Both the position numbers and the translations under genes were made by a program. The notes under the pieces were generated by a model. The model was given only the letters and a program-made list of their open reading frames with translations. It did no database searches and had not been told where the DNA came from. Source: JBQLZO01 sp052168315 (GTDB lineage: Bacteria; Planctomycetota; Phycisphaerae; Phycisphaerales; UBA1924). Taken from it: 64,000 nucleotides of DNA. The DNA is taken from NCBI GenBank assembly GCA_052168315.1, contig JBQLZO010000040.1, forward strand, positions 62,001 to 126,000, given 5' to 3'. The first letter of the stretch is position 1. Each line of letters starts with the position of its first letter. Positions 43,207 through 51,484 of the stretch are shown piece after piece.

Positions 43207-44156
43207 GCCGCGGCCCCAACGCCGCATCCGATCCCAACGGCAAGGCCGAGTCCGCCAGCACGATCGTCCGCGAATCCCTCGACACCCTGAGCGAGCAACT
43301 CGCCGAGGGCAACAGCCAGCAGCTCGATGCGTTCCTCCGCGTGATGGGCCGCTTCCATCGCTACAGCCTGGGGAACCTTCTCCTGATCCTGTGCCAGCGG
43401 CCGGACGCCACCCGCGTCGCCGGCTTCCACACCTGGCGCTCATTGGGCCGCACCGTCCGCAAGGGTGAGAAGGGCATCGCGATACTCGCTCCGATGCGGC
43501 TCAAGCCCCGCAAGGACGATAAGTCCAAGGGCAGCACTTCCGCCGAGAATGACAGCGGCGAGGACAAAGCCTGCATCCGCTTCCGCGTTGTGCATGTGTT
43601 CGACATCTCACAGACCGACGGCGATCCGCTCCCCGAGCCCGCCCGCATCGGCGGCGATCCGGGCGAAGCACTCGCCTGCCTCGAACACGCGATCACCAGC
43701 AGCGGCATCGTGCTCAACACGGTGGACACGCTGGGCAACGCCGATGGCGTCTCCCGCGGCGGCACCATCGAGGTGCGTGAGGGACTGAGCGATGCTGTGC
43801 GATTCTCCGTGCTGGTGCACGAGTGGGCCCACGAATTACTGCACCACGCCGGCAAGGACGATCCGGCCGTCGAGCGTCCCAGCAAGACCGTCCGCGAGAC
43901 CGAGGCCGAGGCGGTGGCCTTTGTCGTCAGCCACTCCATCGGGCTCGACACCAACACGGCCAGCGCCGACTACATCCGTATGTACGCCGGCGATCCGAAT
44001 ACCCTCGCCGCTTCGCTTGATCGAATCCAGCGCACGGCCTGCACCATCATCGAAGCGATCGAGCAGGATCAATCCAATGCGCCCGCCAACACGGAGGCAC
44101 CACCCGGGGCATCCCAGGCTGTCGCCGCCCACGCTCACGCTCGGAGGCAGCGATGA
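43203..44156 (+). CDS. ArdC-like antirestriction protein with zincin motif
   Basis: 317-aa protein from the GTG at 43203; an ATG at 43191 would add four residues. The N-terminal ArdC/DUF1738-type domain has YSLGNLLLIL and VAGFHTWRSLGRTVRKGEKG near 55-95, which bind single-stranded DNA in ArdC. A metallopeptidase-like HEWAH motif follows near residue 206. ArdC proteins shield incoming DNA from type I restriction in the recipient, fitting a mobile element that also carries its own type I system. It overlaps the next gene by ATGA. Confidence 0.82.
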   Translation: MSRGPNAASDPNGKAESASTIVRESLDTLSEQLAEGNSQQLDAFLRVMGRFHRYSLGNLLLILCQRPDATRVAGFHTWRSLGRTVRKGEKGIAILAPMRLKPRKDDKSKGSTSAENDSGEDKACIRFRVVHVFDISQTDGDPLPEPARIGGDPGEALACLEHAITSSGIVLNTVDTLGNADGVSRGGTIEVREGLSDAVRFSVLVHEWAHELLHHAGKDDPAVERPSKTVRETEAEAVAFVVSHSIGLDTNTASADYIRMYAGDPNTLAASLDRIQRTACTIIEAIEQDQSNAPANTEAPPGASQAVAAHAHARRQR

Positions 44157-44605
44157 GCCGGGCGAACCTCACCCTGCACGCCGTCGATCCGCAGCGGCTC
44201 GCGGCCGGGCACTGGTGCCACGAGCGGGACCGCACCATCGACGAGGGCGATATCTATGCCGCCTACAGCGCTGATCGCATCGGCATGGAGGGTGCCGTCC
44301 GCCGACCGTTCCGCTTCAAGAATCAGTTCTGGGTCACCACGGGTATCAAGGGCAGCTCGACCGACTTCATCATCGAAGCCTACCGGCTCGTGCCCGTCGA
44401 ACAGTTCGAGGGGAATGCTCTGAATTACCACGAGAAGACCCGGGACGGCGAGGCCGCCCGCAATGATCCCATGGGCTTCTACCACGCCATCCGCGTCAAA
44501 CACGGCGGCAAGGACTGGGTGCTGTGCGGACCGGCGGTGGGATTCGTGCCGGGGCAGGAAGCCCAGCCCGACCTGTTCGGTGCTCTGGAGCGGGGAGGGC
44601 GGTAG
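44153..44605 (+). CDS. Unknown protein co-transcribed with ardC
   Basis: 150-aa soluble protein with no recognised family. It has aromatic-rich patches (FRFKNQFWVTTG near 55, DPMGFYHAIRVKHGG near 105). It overlaps ardC by ATGA and is probably the last gene of the leader-ardC operon. Transfer or antirestriction accessory by position only. Confidence 0.6.
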   Translation: MSRANLTLHAVDPQRLAAGHWCHERDRTIDEGDIYAAYSADRIGMEGAVRRPFRFKNQFWVTTGIKGSSTDFIIEAYRLVPVEQFEGNALNYHEKTRDGEAARNDPMGFYHAIRVKHGGKDWVLCGPAVGFVPGQEAQPDLFGALERGGR

Positions 44606-44634
44606 CGAGCGAAGCCTGAATATTCATCGCACCA

Positions 44635-45105
44635 TCACGCGGCGTGTTCGGGCACGCGCCTATGTCCATCGGGATCATTCATGGGCTCGACCTCAACCCG
44701 CGTCACCAGCCGGGCACCCAGCGCATCGAGCACCCGGCGGGCGCGATCCACCGTGATGCCGTGGTACTCGTTCCGCTCGTCCCGCGAGACCATCGTCTCA
44801 TCGACATCGAGCCGACGGGCAAGTTCACGTTGCGTCATCCCGCGGGCGATCCGCAGGCCGATGAGCACCTGGCCGAGCCCGTGCAGATTGTCGAACTCAC
44901 TGAACTGGCCCCGCTTGAGCCGCTCGTAGCTCTCGACCTCCTCGACCAACTGATGATGGAACGAATCGAGCGGTTCTCTCAGTTTGGCGATCTGTGCCTC
45001 GGTGAAGCCCTGTTGCTTCCACGCCCGCACATGCTCGGCCAGCCTGGCACGCTCGGCCTCGATGCGAGCGAGAGCCTGTTGGTATTCGGATTCATTGCGG
45101 ATCAT
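44635..45105 (-). CDS. XRE-family helix-turn-helix regulator
   Basis: 156-aa protein with an N-terminal helical region (1-75) and a C-terminal HTH_3/XRE domain (about 80-140) containing IGLRIARGMTQRELARRLDVDE, where Q, E and L occupy the usual helix-turn-helix places. The start at 45105 is chosen over further upstream codons because the helical region begins there; a promoter lies about 100 bp upstream. It could be the antitoxin of a HigBA-type system, but no partner toxin is adjacent on the same strand. Confidence 0.75.
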   Translation of the reverse strand: MIRNESEYQQALARIEAERARLAEHVRAWKQQGFTEAQIAKLREPLDSFHHQLVEEVESYERLKRGQFSEFDNLHGLGQVLIGLRIARGMTQRELARRLDVDETMVSRDERNEYHGITVDRARRVLDALGARLVTRVEVEPMNDPDGHRRVPEHAA

Positions 45106-45206
45106 GGCAGCCTTGCCTTCCGACAGTCGTCCACGCTTCCACCGGCCCCGTCGGAGGCCGCCGAGCGGAGGTGAAGGCATCGCGATTCCATGCGTCCACA
45201 CTCTAC

Positions 45207-45235
45207 ATTTTAGTCTTCTATGACAAAAAGGTCAA
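45207..45235 (-). promoter_or_regulatory. Promoter of the XRE gene with a TGAC-N6-GTCA operator
   Basis: On the minus strand TTGACC (45235-45230), a 17-nt spacer and TAAAAT (45212-45207) form a strong sigma-70-like promoter. A TGAC-N6-GTCA dyad at 45221-45234 covers the -35 box, as expected for autorepression by the XRE protein (inference). Confidence 0.55.
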
Positions 45236-45313
45236 GTATAGCCCTCGGAGCCAGCTCCCGCTCCTTTGGGCCGGGTTATTGGCCAAACAGTGCCATTGAC
45301 GATTTAATGACGC

Positions 45314-45342
45314 TTGCTATCGCTCATTATTTATGCCATAGT
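45314..45342 (+). promoter_or_regulatory. Candidate promoter of the fic gene
   Basis: TTGCTA (45314-45319), 17 nt, CATAGT (45337-45342), in an AT-rich patch 28 bp upstream of the fic ATG. CAGGAG at 45350 lies a little further than usual from the start. Weak match, but it is the best one in the gap. Confidence 0.35.
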
Positions 45343-45369
45343 GATCGATACAGGAGCTCGCTATCGATC

Positions 45370-46524
45370 ATGATCTGGAACTGGCAACAACCCGACTGGC
45401 CTGAATTCACCTGGAATCGGCCGCGATTCGAGAACGCCGAGCGTGCGTTCCTCGTCGGCGGTGGTGTGATTGTTGGGGCGGTGGGGCACCTCGATCCCGA
45501 CAGCGAGAACGCCCTGCTGGTCGAGATCTACACCTGCGAAGCCATGAAAACCTCTGAGATCGAGGGCGAGCTGCTCGACCGGGACAGCGTGCAATCGTCG
45601 ATCCGCCGACAGCTCGGACTGGCCAGCGATCCGGCGAAGGTGCGTGCGGCCGAGGAGGGTATCGCCACGCTCATGGTCGATCTTGACCGGCACGCCGCCG
45701 AACCGCTCACCCATGAGACACTGTTCGCCTGGCACCGCATGCTCACGCAGGGGCGCCGGGATCTCCGCGATGTCGGGCGGTATCGCACCCACGCCGAGCC
45801 CATGCAGGTGATCTCGGGGCCGCTGCATCGGCCCACGGTGCATTTCGAGGCTCCACCGTCCGCACGCATGCCGGAGGAGATGGAGCGGTTCATCGACTGG
45901 TTCAATCGCACCGCGCCCGGCGGCGGCGAGCCCATGCCCGCCATCACGCGAGCAGGGATCGCTCACTTGTATTTCGTCTCGATCCATCCCTTCGAGGACG
46001 GCAACGGACGCATCGGCCGGGCGATCGCCGAGAAGGCGCTCGCACAGGGTCTGGGCAGCCCGACGCTGACCGCGCTCGCCGACACCATCATGCTCCGCCG
46101 GCCGGAGTACTACCACGAGCTGGAACTGGCCAACAAACGCAACGAGATGACGCCATGGCTGGCCTGGTTCGCGGGCATCACGCTCGAAGCCCAGCGACGC
46201 ACGCAGGCACGGGTGGACTTCACCCTCGACAAGGCCCGGCTGCTCGATCGGCTCAGGGTACAACTCAACCAGCGTCAGGAGAAGGCGCTGCTCCGCATGT
46301 TCCGCGAAGGCCCGGACGGCTTCAAGGGCGGGCTGAGTGCCGGGAACTATCACTCGATCACCGATGCCACGCCGGCGACCGCCACCCGCGACCTGGCCGA
46401 CCTCGTCGAGAAAGGTGCCCTCACCCGCACCGGCGAGAAGAAACACACCCGCTATCACCTGGCCATCCCGCTCAGACCGGTCCCACGCGTCACCATCGCG
46501 GATGACGGCGAGGTGCAGGGCTGA
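45370..46524 (+). CDS. Fic-domain protein (AMP-transferase type) with N-terminal inhibitory motif
   Basis: 384-aa cytosolic protein. It starts with the DUF4172-like WNWQQPDWPEFTWN, carries the self-inhibitory [ST]xxxE[GN] motif TSEIEG (61-66), and has the full catalytic motif HPFEDGNGRIGR with H206. A winged-helix domain lies in the last 110 residues. Fic enzymes attach AMP or similar groups to target proteins. This arrangement, with an intramolecular inhibitor helix ahead of the Fic core, is a class II Fic. The target is unknown. All catalytic residues are present. Confidence 0.9.
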   Translation: MIWNWQQPDWPEFTWNRPRFENAERAFLVGGGVIVGAVGHLDPDSENALLVEIYTCEAMKTSEIEGELLDRDSVQSSIRRQLGLASDPAKVRAAEEGIATLMVDLDRHAAEPLTHETLFAWHRMLTQGRRDLRDVGRYRTHAEPMQVISGPLHRPTVHFEAPPSARMPEEMERFIDWFNRTAPGGGEPMPAITRAGIAHLYFVSIHPFEDGNGRIGRAIAEKALAQGLGSPTLTALADTIMLRRPEYYHELELANKRNEMTPWLAWFAGITLEAQRRTQARVDFTLDKARLLDRLRVQLNQRQEKALLRMFREGPDGFKGGLSAGNYHSITDATPATATRDLADLVEKGALTRTGEKKHTRYHLAIPLRPVPRVTIADDGEVQG

Positions 46525-46628
46525 TCGCTCGCGGGCGCAGTGACCGTGAATGTTGCGGCACCTTCAGGTTCCTACCGCCCGAGATGGCGGAGAACATTCG
46601 GGCACGGATGAGGCGACACTGAGACCAA

Positions 46629-47633
46629 CTACTTGCCCCGCGCAATGTCAATTTGAAGCTGAATCCCCTCGTCCAACTGACGCCCCATCTCATGCAGTAT
46701 GGTGTCGGCGTCATCGGACTCCCTCCGCAAGTCCATGTATTTCACCAGCGCCATCGTTGATGAGGCTTCGCTCGCAAGCGCCTCAGATCGCTTGACCCAA
46801 CCCTCTATTCGCGCGAATCGGAGAGGCGACCCGAACGAAGTTTGTGCTGTTTCGCGCCGCTTGTGAAATTCTACGAACCCTGATCGCGTTTGAGTGTCGA
46901 TATCGGCTGTAAGAGAATCGAAGTCGAATGTGCCGCAAAAGAATGCCACCCTGATTGCCTCGTCAAGGTCATCGGTTTGCAAGCCATCCTGAGCCAGGAA
47001 CTCAATCGTGGACACGAGTTCGGAGAACCGCCGTGAGGCTGCATCGGACAGCACCTTCCCAAGGCTATCGTTTGTCGAGGGTTTCTTAGCCCGTAAAGCA
47101 GCTGACAATCTGCCGAAAGCGCCGTCCCAGTCGCCGGGAGAACGACCGCCCTTGAACCTGGCACGCTCCAGCAAATCGGCAGCAGATGCAGATTGTGGAA
47201 TTTGCCCGCCCCAACTCATGCCAACGGGCCGCAACCGCTCAAAGAGTTCGCACGCGAGTTCGTGATACTCCCACGCCACGCGCCATGAAATCTCCGAGTG
47301 GGTGGCAGCAGCGTGATAGCACTCGTTCCGAAGTGCATGGGCTTGGGCAGCGAAGTTCCGTTCGTCTTTTGTGATGTCCCCGAGCCGAAACAGTAGGTCC
47401 ATCTTCGGCGTAAACCTCTGGTCGCGTGCTGCTTCCCGATCTTTGGTACTCAACTTCGGAGCCGAAAGCCATGAAGCGTCTCGCAACAAGTAGTGTCGGC
47501 ATCGTTCATGGGCAAGCACTTCAACCACATTGTCGCAAAGAATCAGGGACAGACGGGCGTACTGCGTGCCCTTCTCGTGAAGGTATGCCCCTGCGAGCTG
47601 CAGTTGTTCAACATAGCAAACGATCTGTTCCAT
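46629..47633 (-). CDS. HEPN-like protein downstream of an AbiEi-type antitoxin
   Basis: 334-aa helical protein of unknown family. It contains LRNECYH (R102-N103-x3-H107), which fits the Rx4-6H active-site pattern of HEPN ribonucleases with a polar residue after R. The adjoining helices (ARLSLILCDNVVEVLAHE and RVAWEYHELACELFERL) resemble a HEPN bundle. The start at 47633 lies within the end of the AbiEi gene, so the two overlap by 26 bp and are co-expressed. The base composition is lower than its neighbours. A toxin role is inference; no other catalytic motif was found. Confidence 0.6.
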   Translation of the reverse strand: MEQIVCYVEQLQLAGAYLHEKGTQYARLSLILCDNVVEVLAHERCRHYLLRDASWLSAPKLSTKDREAARDQRFTPKMDLLFRLGDITKDERNFAAQAHALRNECYHAAATHSEISWRVAWEYHELACELFERLRPVGMSWGGQIPQSASAADLLERARFKGGRSPGDWDGAFGRLSAALRAKKPSTNDSLGKVLSDAASRRFSELVSTIEFLAQDGLQTDDLDEAIRVAFFCGTFDFDSLTADIDTQTRSGFVEFHKRRETAQTSFGSPLRFARIEGWVKRSEALASEASSTMALVKYMDLRRESDDADTILHEMGRQLDEGIQLQIDIARGK

Positions 47634-48423
47634 ACCGAATCGTATCCAGATTCGGGCGCGGGCAGGAGCACGATGATGCGACAGGACGCACGGCTTGCCA
47701 CCCTTTGGCATTGGGCAGTTCCGCGAACACGCCGAAGCTGAACCGCGACAGCGGATTGAGCGATCCACGCAGGTCCTCGGTCACCACCGGGTCAACGCCC
47801 AATAGCTCACCCATCGCTCCCAGCAACGCCCGAACCCGTGGCGGCTCGGTCTCCGCCACGCCGAGAAGGCGAGCGTACCGATCATCGTCTTGCAGAAGCA
47901 TGAATGTGCGTTCGACGGTCTGTGCGGGCGACAACTCGCTCAGCCGCCCGCCATCACGCAGAAAGTCCAGCAGTGCCGCATCGTGCTTTGACAATCGAAC
48001 CCACGCGGCGGGGCGGCGGGTATGCACGATCGTGTCCTTGCCGACCAGCTTGCGGGGCACGCTGGAGGCCGTCGTCGCCAGCTCGCTTCGTGATGGTGCC
48101 TGCGTGGAAAACCCCAGCAGGTTCGCCGCCGCCATCCCGGCCGGGAACAGCGGCGCACGCTTCGTGGCCAGCTTCTGCACCGCGGCGGGATTCGGGCGGC
48201 TGGTCCCCAACGCCGTCTCGCGGGCTCGGTAGTAGGTGCCCTTGCTCAGCCGCCGCACCACTCCGGCCTTGGCCAGCCGCGAGAGCGCCTGGGCCACGGC
48301 ATCGGGCGGCAGATCGGCAAAGTCACTGAACCGCCACAGCCGCTCCCCACCACGCGCCACGCGGGCACGGACGGCTTGTGCCGCCGGTCGGTCGGTGTAA
48401 GTGTGGGCTGAAGAGGCGTCCAT
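47608..48423 (-). CDS. AbiEi-family antitoxin/transcription regulator
   Basis: 271-aa protein with an N-terminal winged helix (about 15-75, LWRFSDFADLPPDAVAQALSRLAKAGVVRRLSKGTYYRA) and the AbiEi C-terminal domain. In type IV AbiE systems the protein represses its own promoter and neutralises the AbiEii nucleotidyltransferase. No AbiEii follows here; a HEPN-like gene does. The last 35 residues, after ELPNAKGWQA, look unrelated to the family and may be a new tail made when the partner gene was replaced. It is preceded by a strong promoter-operator and starts leaderless. Confidence 0.78.
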   Translation of the reverse strand: MDASSAHTYTDRPAAQAVRARVARGGERLWRFSDFADLPPDAVAQALSRLAKAGVVRRLSKGTYYRARETALGTSRPNPAAVQKLATKRAPLFPAGMAAANLLGFSTQAPSRSELATTASSVPRKLVGKDTIVHTRRPAAWVRLSKHDAALLDFLRDGGRLSELSPAQTVERTFMLLQDDDRYARLLGVAETEPPRVRALLGAMGELLGVDPVVTEDLRGSLNPLSRFSFGVFAELPNAKGWQAVRPVASSCSCPRPNLDTIRYGTDRLLC

Positions 48424-48429
48424 ACCCCG

Positions 48430-48481
48430 ATTATCGCCCGGAATCGCACTCTAGTCAAGTTTTTTTGCTCTAAAACTTGAC
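48430..48481 (-). promoter_or_regulatory. AbiEi promoter with inverted-repeat operator and leaderless start
   Basis: On the minus strand TTGACT (48458-48453), 17 nt, GATAAT (48435-48430) is nearly consensus. The -10 box ends only 6 nt before the ATG at 48423, so the transcript should begin at or very near the start codon. A perfect 10-bp inverted repeat GTCAAGTTTT/AAAACTTGAC (48454-48463 and 48472-48481) overlaps the -35 box. AbiEi proteins are known to bind inverted repeats in their own promoter. Confidence 0.7.
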
Positions 48482-48502
48482 AATTTGCATCCGATTGCAA
48501 TC

Positions 48503-49066
48503 TCAGCCAGCCCGGTACCGGTAGCCACGCACCCGATGCATCATGGCCAGAACCCCCACAACCACCAGCACCAACAGCGTCCCATACGCGATCAAGAATT
48601 CGGAGCCATGTGGCGGATCGCCGAGGAACAGCGTGGCACAGATCCCGATCAGCAGCAGCGTGGCGTAGGCCACCGCATTGGCCGATCCCGCCCCGACGCG
48701 GCCACCCACGAACTCGCCACGGCTTGGATGCCGCGACTGAAACAGCAGCAGCTCCTTACCGGCCAGTTTGTTGACGGCACGCTCGATCGCCTCGATGCGC
48801 CGTAGCAGATCCTCAAGCGAGCGAACATGGTTCATGGTCGTATGCACGAACCAGACCGCGACGATCGGCAACGCCACCAGGAACGCAAAGCGCACATGAT
48901 CGGGCAGGAGGTTCGCGATGCCGAGCACGGCGGTGAAGGCGACGCCGGCCACGGGCACCCGTCGCTCCAGCGAGGCGATGCGGTACTGGACAAGCCCGTA
49001 AATCGCCCGGTATTCCTCAAGCAGGATGTCGATTTGTTGCTGGCGCGGCAGCGCTCGTGATGGCAT
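48503..49066 (-). CDS. Four-helix membrane protein, unknown function
   Basis: 187-aa protein with a cytosolic N-terminus, two helices at about 40-80, a charged central helix (MNHVRSLEDLLRRIEAIERAVNKLAG) and two helices at about 125-175. The ATG at 49066 has GGGGGG upstream; ATGs at 49084 and 49093 are alternatives. Hairpin membrane proteins of this kind accompany mobile-element cargo, but no family is recognised. Confidence 0.6.
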   Translation of the reverse strand: MPSRALPRQQQIDILLEEYRAIYGLVQYRIASLERRVPVAGVAFTAVLGIANLLPDHVRFAFLVALPIVAVWFVHTTMNHVRSLEDLLRRIEAIERAVNKLAGKELLLFQSRHPSRGEFVGGRVGAGSANAVAYATLLLIGICATLFLGDPPHGSEFLIAYGTLLVLVVVGVLAMMHRVRGYRYRAG

Positions 49067-49116
49067 GGCGTCCCCCCAGGCCATGAGTAGCACATCGCGG
49101 ATTCAACTGTAAAGAC

Positions 49117-49353
49117 TCAGCGAAGAACTTTGCGCAACACCTTGCATGGATCGGTGTCACAGGCTTTACACCACTCAGCAAATTCCAGAGGGTCGATCCG
49201 GCGCTCGGCGTTCTCCACCTTCCAGATGTACGAGTGGTGCTTCTTCAATCGCTCGCCGAGCGCACGCACAGTGAGTGCCTTGCCGAGGCGGAGACTCTTG
49301 AGTTCGTCGCAGAGTCTTCTGTAGGCCGGATTGTGGAGCGAACTTGTCCCCAT
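49117..49353 (-). CDS. Small XRE-type helix-turn-helix regulator
   Basis: 78-aa protein that is almost entirely a helix-turn-helix domain (RRLCDELKSLRLGKALTVRALGERL...HHSYIWKVENAERRID). It is probably a repressor of the divergent cupin operon, from which it is separated by about 100 bp. The domain form is that of phage/plasmid cro-like regulators. Confidence 0.7.
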   Translation of the reverse strand: MGTSSLHNPAYRRLCDELKSLRLGKALTVRALGERLKKHHSYIWKVENAERRIDPLEFAEWCKACDTDPCKVLRKVLR

Positions 49354-49403
49354 TCGGGAGGCACGCTAGAGTCCACCTGCCATGTTCCCAATCTGGAGTC
49401 AAG

Positions 49404-49424
49404 CGAGCCACGCCGGGTGGCTCG
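49404..49424. repeat. Hairpin in the cupin leader/XRE divergent region
   Basis: Perfect 8-bp arms CGAGCCAC (49404-49411) and GTGGCTCG (49417-49424) with a 5-nt loop, between the divergent XRE and cupin genes. It could be an operator for the small XRE protein or an RNA hairpin in the cupin leader. Confidence 0.4.
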
Positions 49425-49450
49425 GTGTCGCGCGCGAAAGAGGCACCACC

Positions 49451-50188
49451 ATGAACGCCGTCGTTGCCTTGCCACGAATCCGCTTCCAGTTTCCGCCGGA
49501 TGACCGCTCAGAGGGCACCCGGGCGTTCCTCGCACTGGCGGAAGCCGGTGCCACCGCGTTGGAATCCCTCCGCAGCGAACTGGCTCGCCGGGGCGAATTG
49601 CGGGGAGCGGCGATCGGCCGCGTCCGGGGCACCGGCCACGGAGCCTCGTTCGGCAGGCTGGTCACCGCCCTGGAGGCCGACCACCCCCGGACCCTCGAAG
49701 GGCCGTTCGAGAACAGTCCGAATGTCAGCGGCTCCGTCTGGACGCCCGAATCCGTGCTCGGCGATGCGAGCGTCTCAATGCACGCCGGGGATCGTCGCAC
49801 CGCGTTCATGAAGCTGCGCTTCGAGCGGGGATGCCGTGATCTCCCGCTGCACGCCCACATCCACTCCGACCGCTTCATCGTGGTCCTGGAAGGGCGTGGG
49901 CTGTTCCATGTCTCGCCCGATCCGATCGAGGCCTTCAGCGGACGGGGCATCACGAGCATCCCGGTTCGGTCACGCGATGCCCTCGCCTTCACCCGGGGTG
50001 TGGTGCACACCTTCTCATCACCGGATGAGCCACTGGTGCTGCTTTCAGGCCACCTGCCGTTCGTCTCCCTTGATGACCGGGAGCAATACACCCTGCCCGA
50101 GATGGTGGTGCGTCCGGCGGACCTTGTCCCTGAGGATGATGCGGTGCCATCGCTCGATCCGGCGTGGACCCTGCTGGTCGGGCTGTAG
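49451..50188 (+). CDS. Cupin-fold protein
   Basis: 245-aa protein with a helical N-terminus (1-120) and a C-terminal cupin barrel. The metal-binding motif is LPLHAHIHSDRFIVVLEGRG near 138-157, with a second-strand histidine in GVVHTFSSPDEP near 185. The start at 49451 follows AAAGAGG; an ATG at 49382 would add 23 residues without a ribosome binding site. Enzyme or regulator is undecided. Confidence 0.7.
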   Translation: MNAVVALPRIRFQFPPDDRSEGTRAFLALAEAGATALESLRSELARRGELRGAAIGRVRGTGHGASFGRLVTALEADHPRTLEGPFENSPNVSGSVWTPESVLGDASVSMHAGDRRTAFMKLRFERGCRDLPLHAHIHSDRFIVVLEGRGLFHVSPDPIEAFSGRGITSIPVRSRDALAFTRGVVHTFSSPDEPLVLLSGHLPFVSLDDREQYTLPEMVVRPADLVPEDDAVPSLDPAWTLLVGL

Positions 50189-50266
50189 TCGCCAACCGTG
50201 CCATGCGAGTTGGCATCGGGCGATCGCCCGGATGAATCGGCATCCGAACCTAACGCCACCTCCCCG

Positions 50267-50508
50267 CCGGGGACGGTGTTGCCACGCGTCTCGCTTTCTG
50301 GCTGTCTGACCTGACCCATGCCGTGGCATCGGTGCTCGGCGCGTCAAGCCCTCGTCCGGCTTCCGCGCTGCGCAAGGGCTCCGCTTGTGCAGCCGGCAGA
50401 CCCGGGCTCATGCAAGTGCATGAGGCTCCGGGCGAGTTGGCTTGCCCCGCCTGCGCTCCGCCGCCCGAGGTACGGCATGGTCAAACAGCAAATGAAAGGA
50501 GACCAACT
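50267..50508 (+). ncRNA. Structured leader, copy 2
   Basis: Homologue of the ardC leader. Hairpin 1 is at 50367-50393, with arms GCTGCGCAAG and CTTGTGCAGC that pair at ten positions, including one G-U. Hairpin 2 is at 50401-50432, with CTCATGCA-AG-TGCATGAG inside CCCGG/CCGGG. The closing pair of the inner helix is G-C in copy 1 and A-T here, a compensatory change. The leader ends in GAAAGGAG (50494-50501) and the ATG at 50509. Confidence 0.55.
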
Positions 50509-50889
50509 ATGTCCAACAAGAACCAACCCGTCGAGCAGGTCCGCATCGGCACCGTCGTCGCCGCCATCTGGGCGAACGACACCGACAAAGGAGTCCGCTA
50601 CGGCGTCACCTTCGAGCGGCTCTATCGCACCGAGGACGGCAAGTGGAAGTCCACGCCGACCTTCAACCGTGATGATCTGCTCGTGCTCGCCAAGGTCGCC
50701 GACCATGCACACACCCGTGTGCATGAGATGATGGCCGCATCCCGATCGAACGATCGAGACCACGGCAACGACTCCGAGCCGGCTGAGAGCCAACCCAAGC
50801 CCCCGGTGCCTCGCGCCGGGGGCGCTTCGGCTCCCACTCCATCATCCACCAAGGCCACCCGTGCCAAACGCATGGAGCACGCCCGATGA
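50509..50889 (+). CDS. Small unknown protein behind the second leader
   Basis: 126-aa protein. Residues 1-75 form a compact domain (VRIGTVVAAIWANDT, YGVTFERLYR, WKSTPTFNRDDLLVLAKVADHAH), with a disordered Pro/Ser tail. The domain pattern is common in plasmid and integrative-element proteins of unknown role. It is the first gene of a three-gene operon (ATGA and GTGA overlaps) and shares the leader type of ardC, which suggests expression under the same conditions, such as on entry into a recipient (inference). Confidence 0.65.
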   Translation: MSNKNQPVEQVRIGTVVAAIWANDTDKGVRYGVTFERLYRTEDGKWKSTPTFNRDDLLVLAKVADHAHTRVHEMMAASRSNDRDHGNDSEPAESQPKPPVPRAGGASAPTPSSTKATRAKRMEHAR

Positions 50890-51179
50890 GCGGGCGTCCC
50901 GTTCCGGCCAACGAGGTCATCAAGCTGCTCCGCGTCCGCTCCTCCCTGGGCGGCGTGATCCGCAGGGCCTCGCCCACCGGCAAGCTCCGCTTCGAAGCGA
51001 GCTTCGCCCGTGAGTTCGACCGGCTGGCCACCGCCCCATCCTTCGATCGCTCGCACCTTGAGGATCTGATGTGGGTGGTCCGCAGCGCCGCGGCCGTCAT
51101 CGACTATCTCGAAGGCCGCCTCGACCGCGACCAGCTCGCCCGCCGCCTCCCGCCCGAGGGTCTTGAGGAGATCGGGTGA
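50886..51179 (+). CDS. Small unknown protein, second gene of the leader-2 operon
   Basis: 97-aa helical protein with no signal peptide or recognised family. It overlaps the upstream gene by ATGA and the DUF2958 gene by GTGA. Conserved by position in a mobile-element operon. Confidence 0.6.
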   Translation: MSGRPVPANEVIKLLRVRSSLGGVIRRASPTGKLRFEASFAREFDRLATAPSFDRSHLEDLMWVVRSAAAVIDYLEGRLDRDQLARRLPPEGLEEIG

Positions 51180-51484
51180 CGGAGCTGCTCCCCTACGAGA
51201 TCCGGGTCACGCTCCCGCCGCTCTACGCCACGGAGCACGACCCCGACCCGCTGGCCCGGGTGAAGCTGTTCACGCCGTGGACGAGCTGGACCTGGTATCT
51301 GATCGAGTACGACGGCAAGGACCTGGCCTTCGGGCTGGTCGACGGCTTCGAGGTCGAACTCGGCCACTTCTCGATCAGCGAGCTGCAGGCCATCCGCGGT
51401 CCGCACGGCCTGACGATCGAGCGGGATCAGCAGTTCCAGCCCACGGCCATCAGCGTGCTCCGGGACAAGCTCCGCAGCCGCTGA
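51176..51484 (+). CDS. DUF2958 family protein
   Basis: 102-aa protein matching DUF2958, a family found mostly on plasmids and integrative elements. Conserved features are LPPLYATEHDPD near residue 14, the W-rich TSWTWYLIEYDGKD near 35, and ELGHFSISELQ near 60. The start is GTG at 51176, overlapping the previous stop by GTGA. Function is unknown. Confidence 0.8.
   Translation: MTELLPYEIRVTLPPLYATEHDPDPLARVKLFTPWTSWTWYLIEYDGKDLAFGLVDGFEVELGHFSISELQAIRGPHGLTIERDQQFQPTAISVLRDKLRSR

Noticed and set aside
50323..50508. Extended N-terminus of the small gene behind leader copy 2
   Set aside because: This stretch is the repeated leader with hairpins; the ATG at 50509 has the ribosome binding site.
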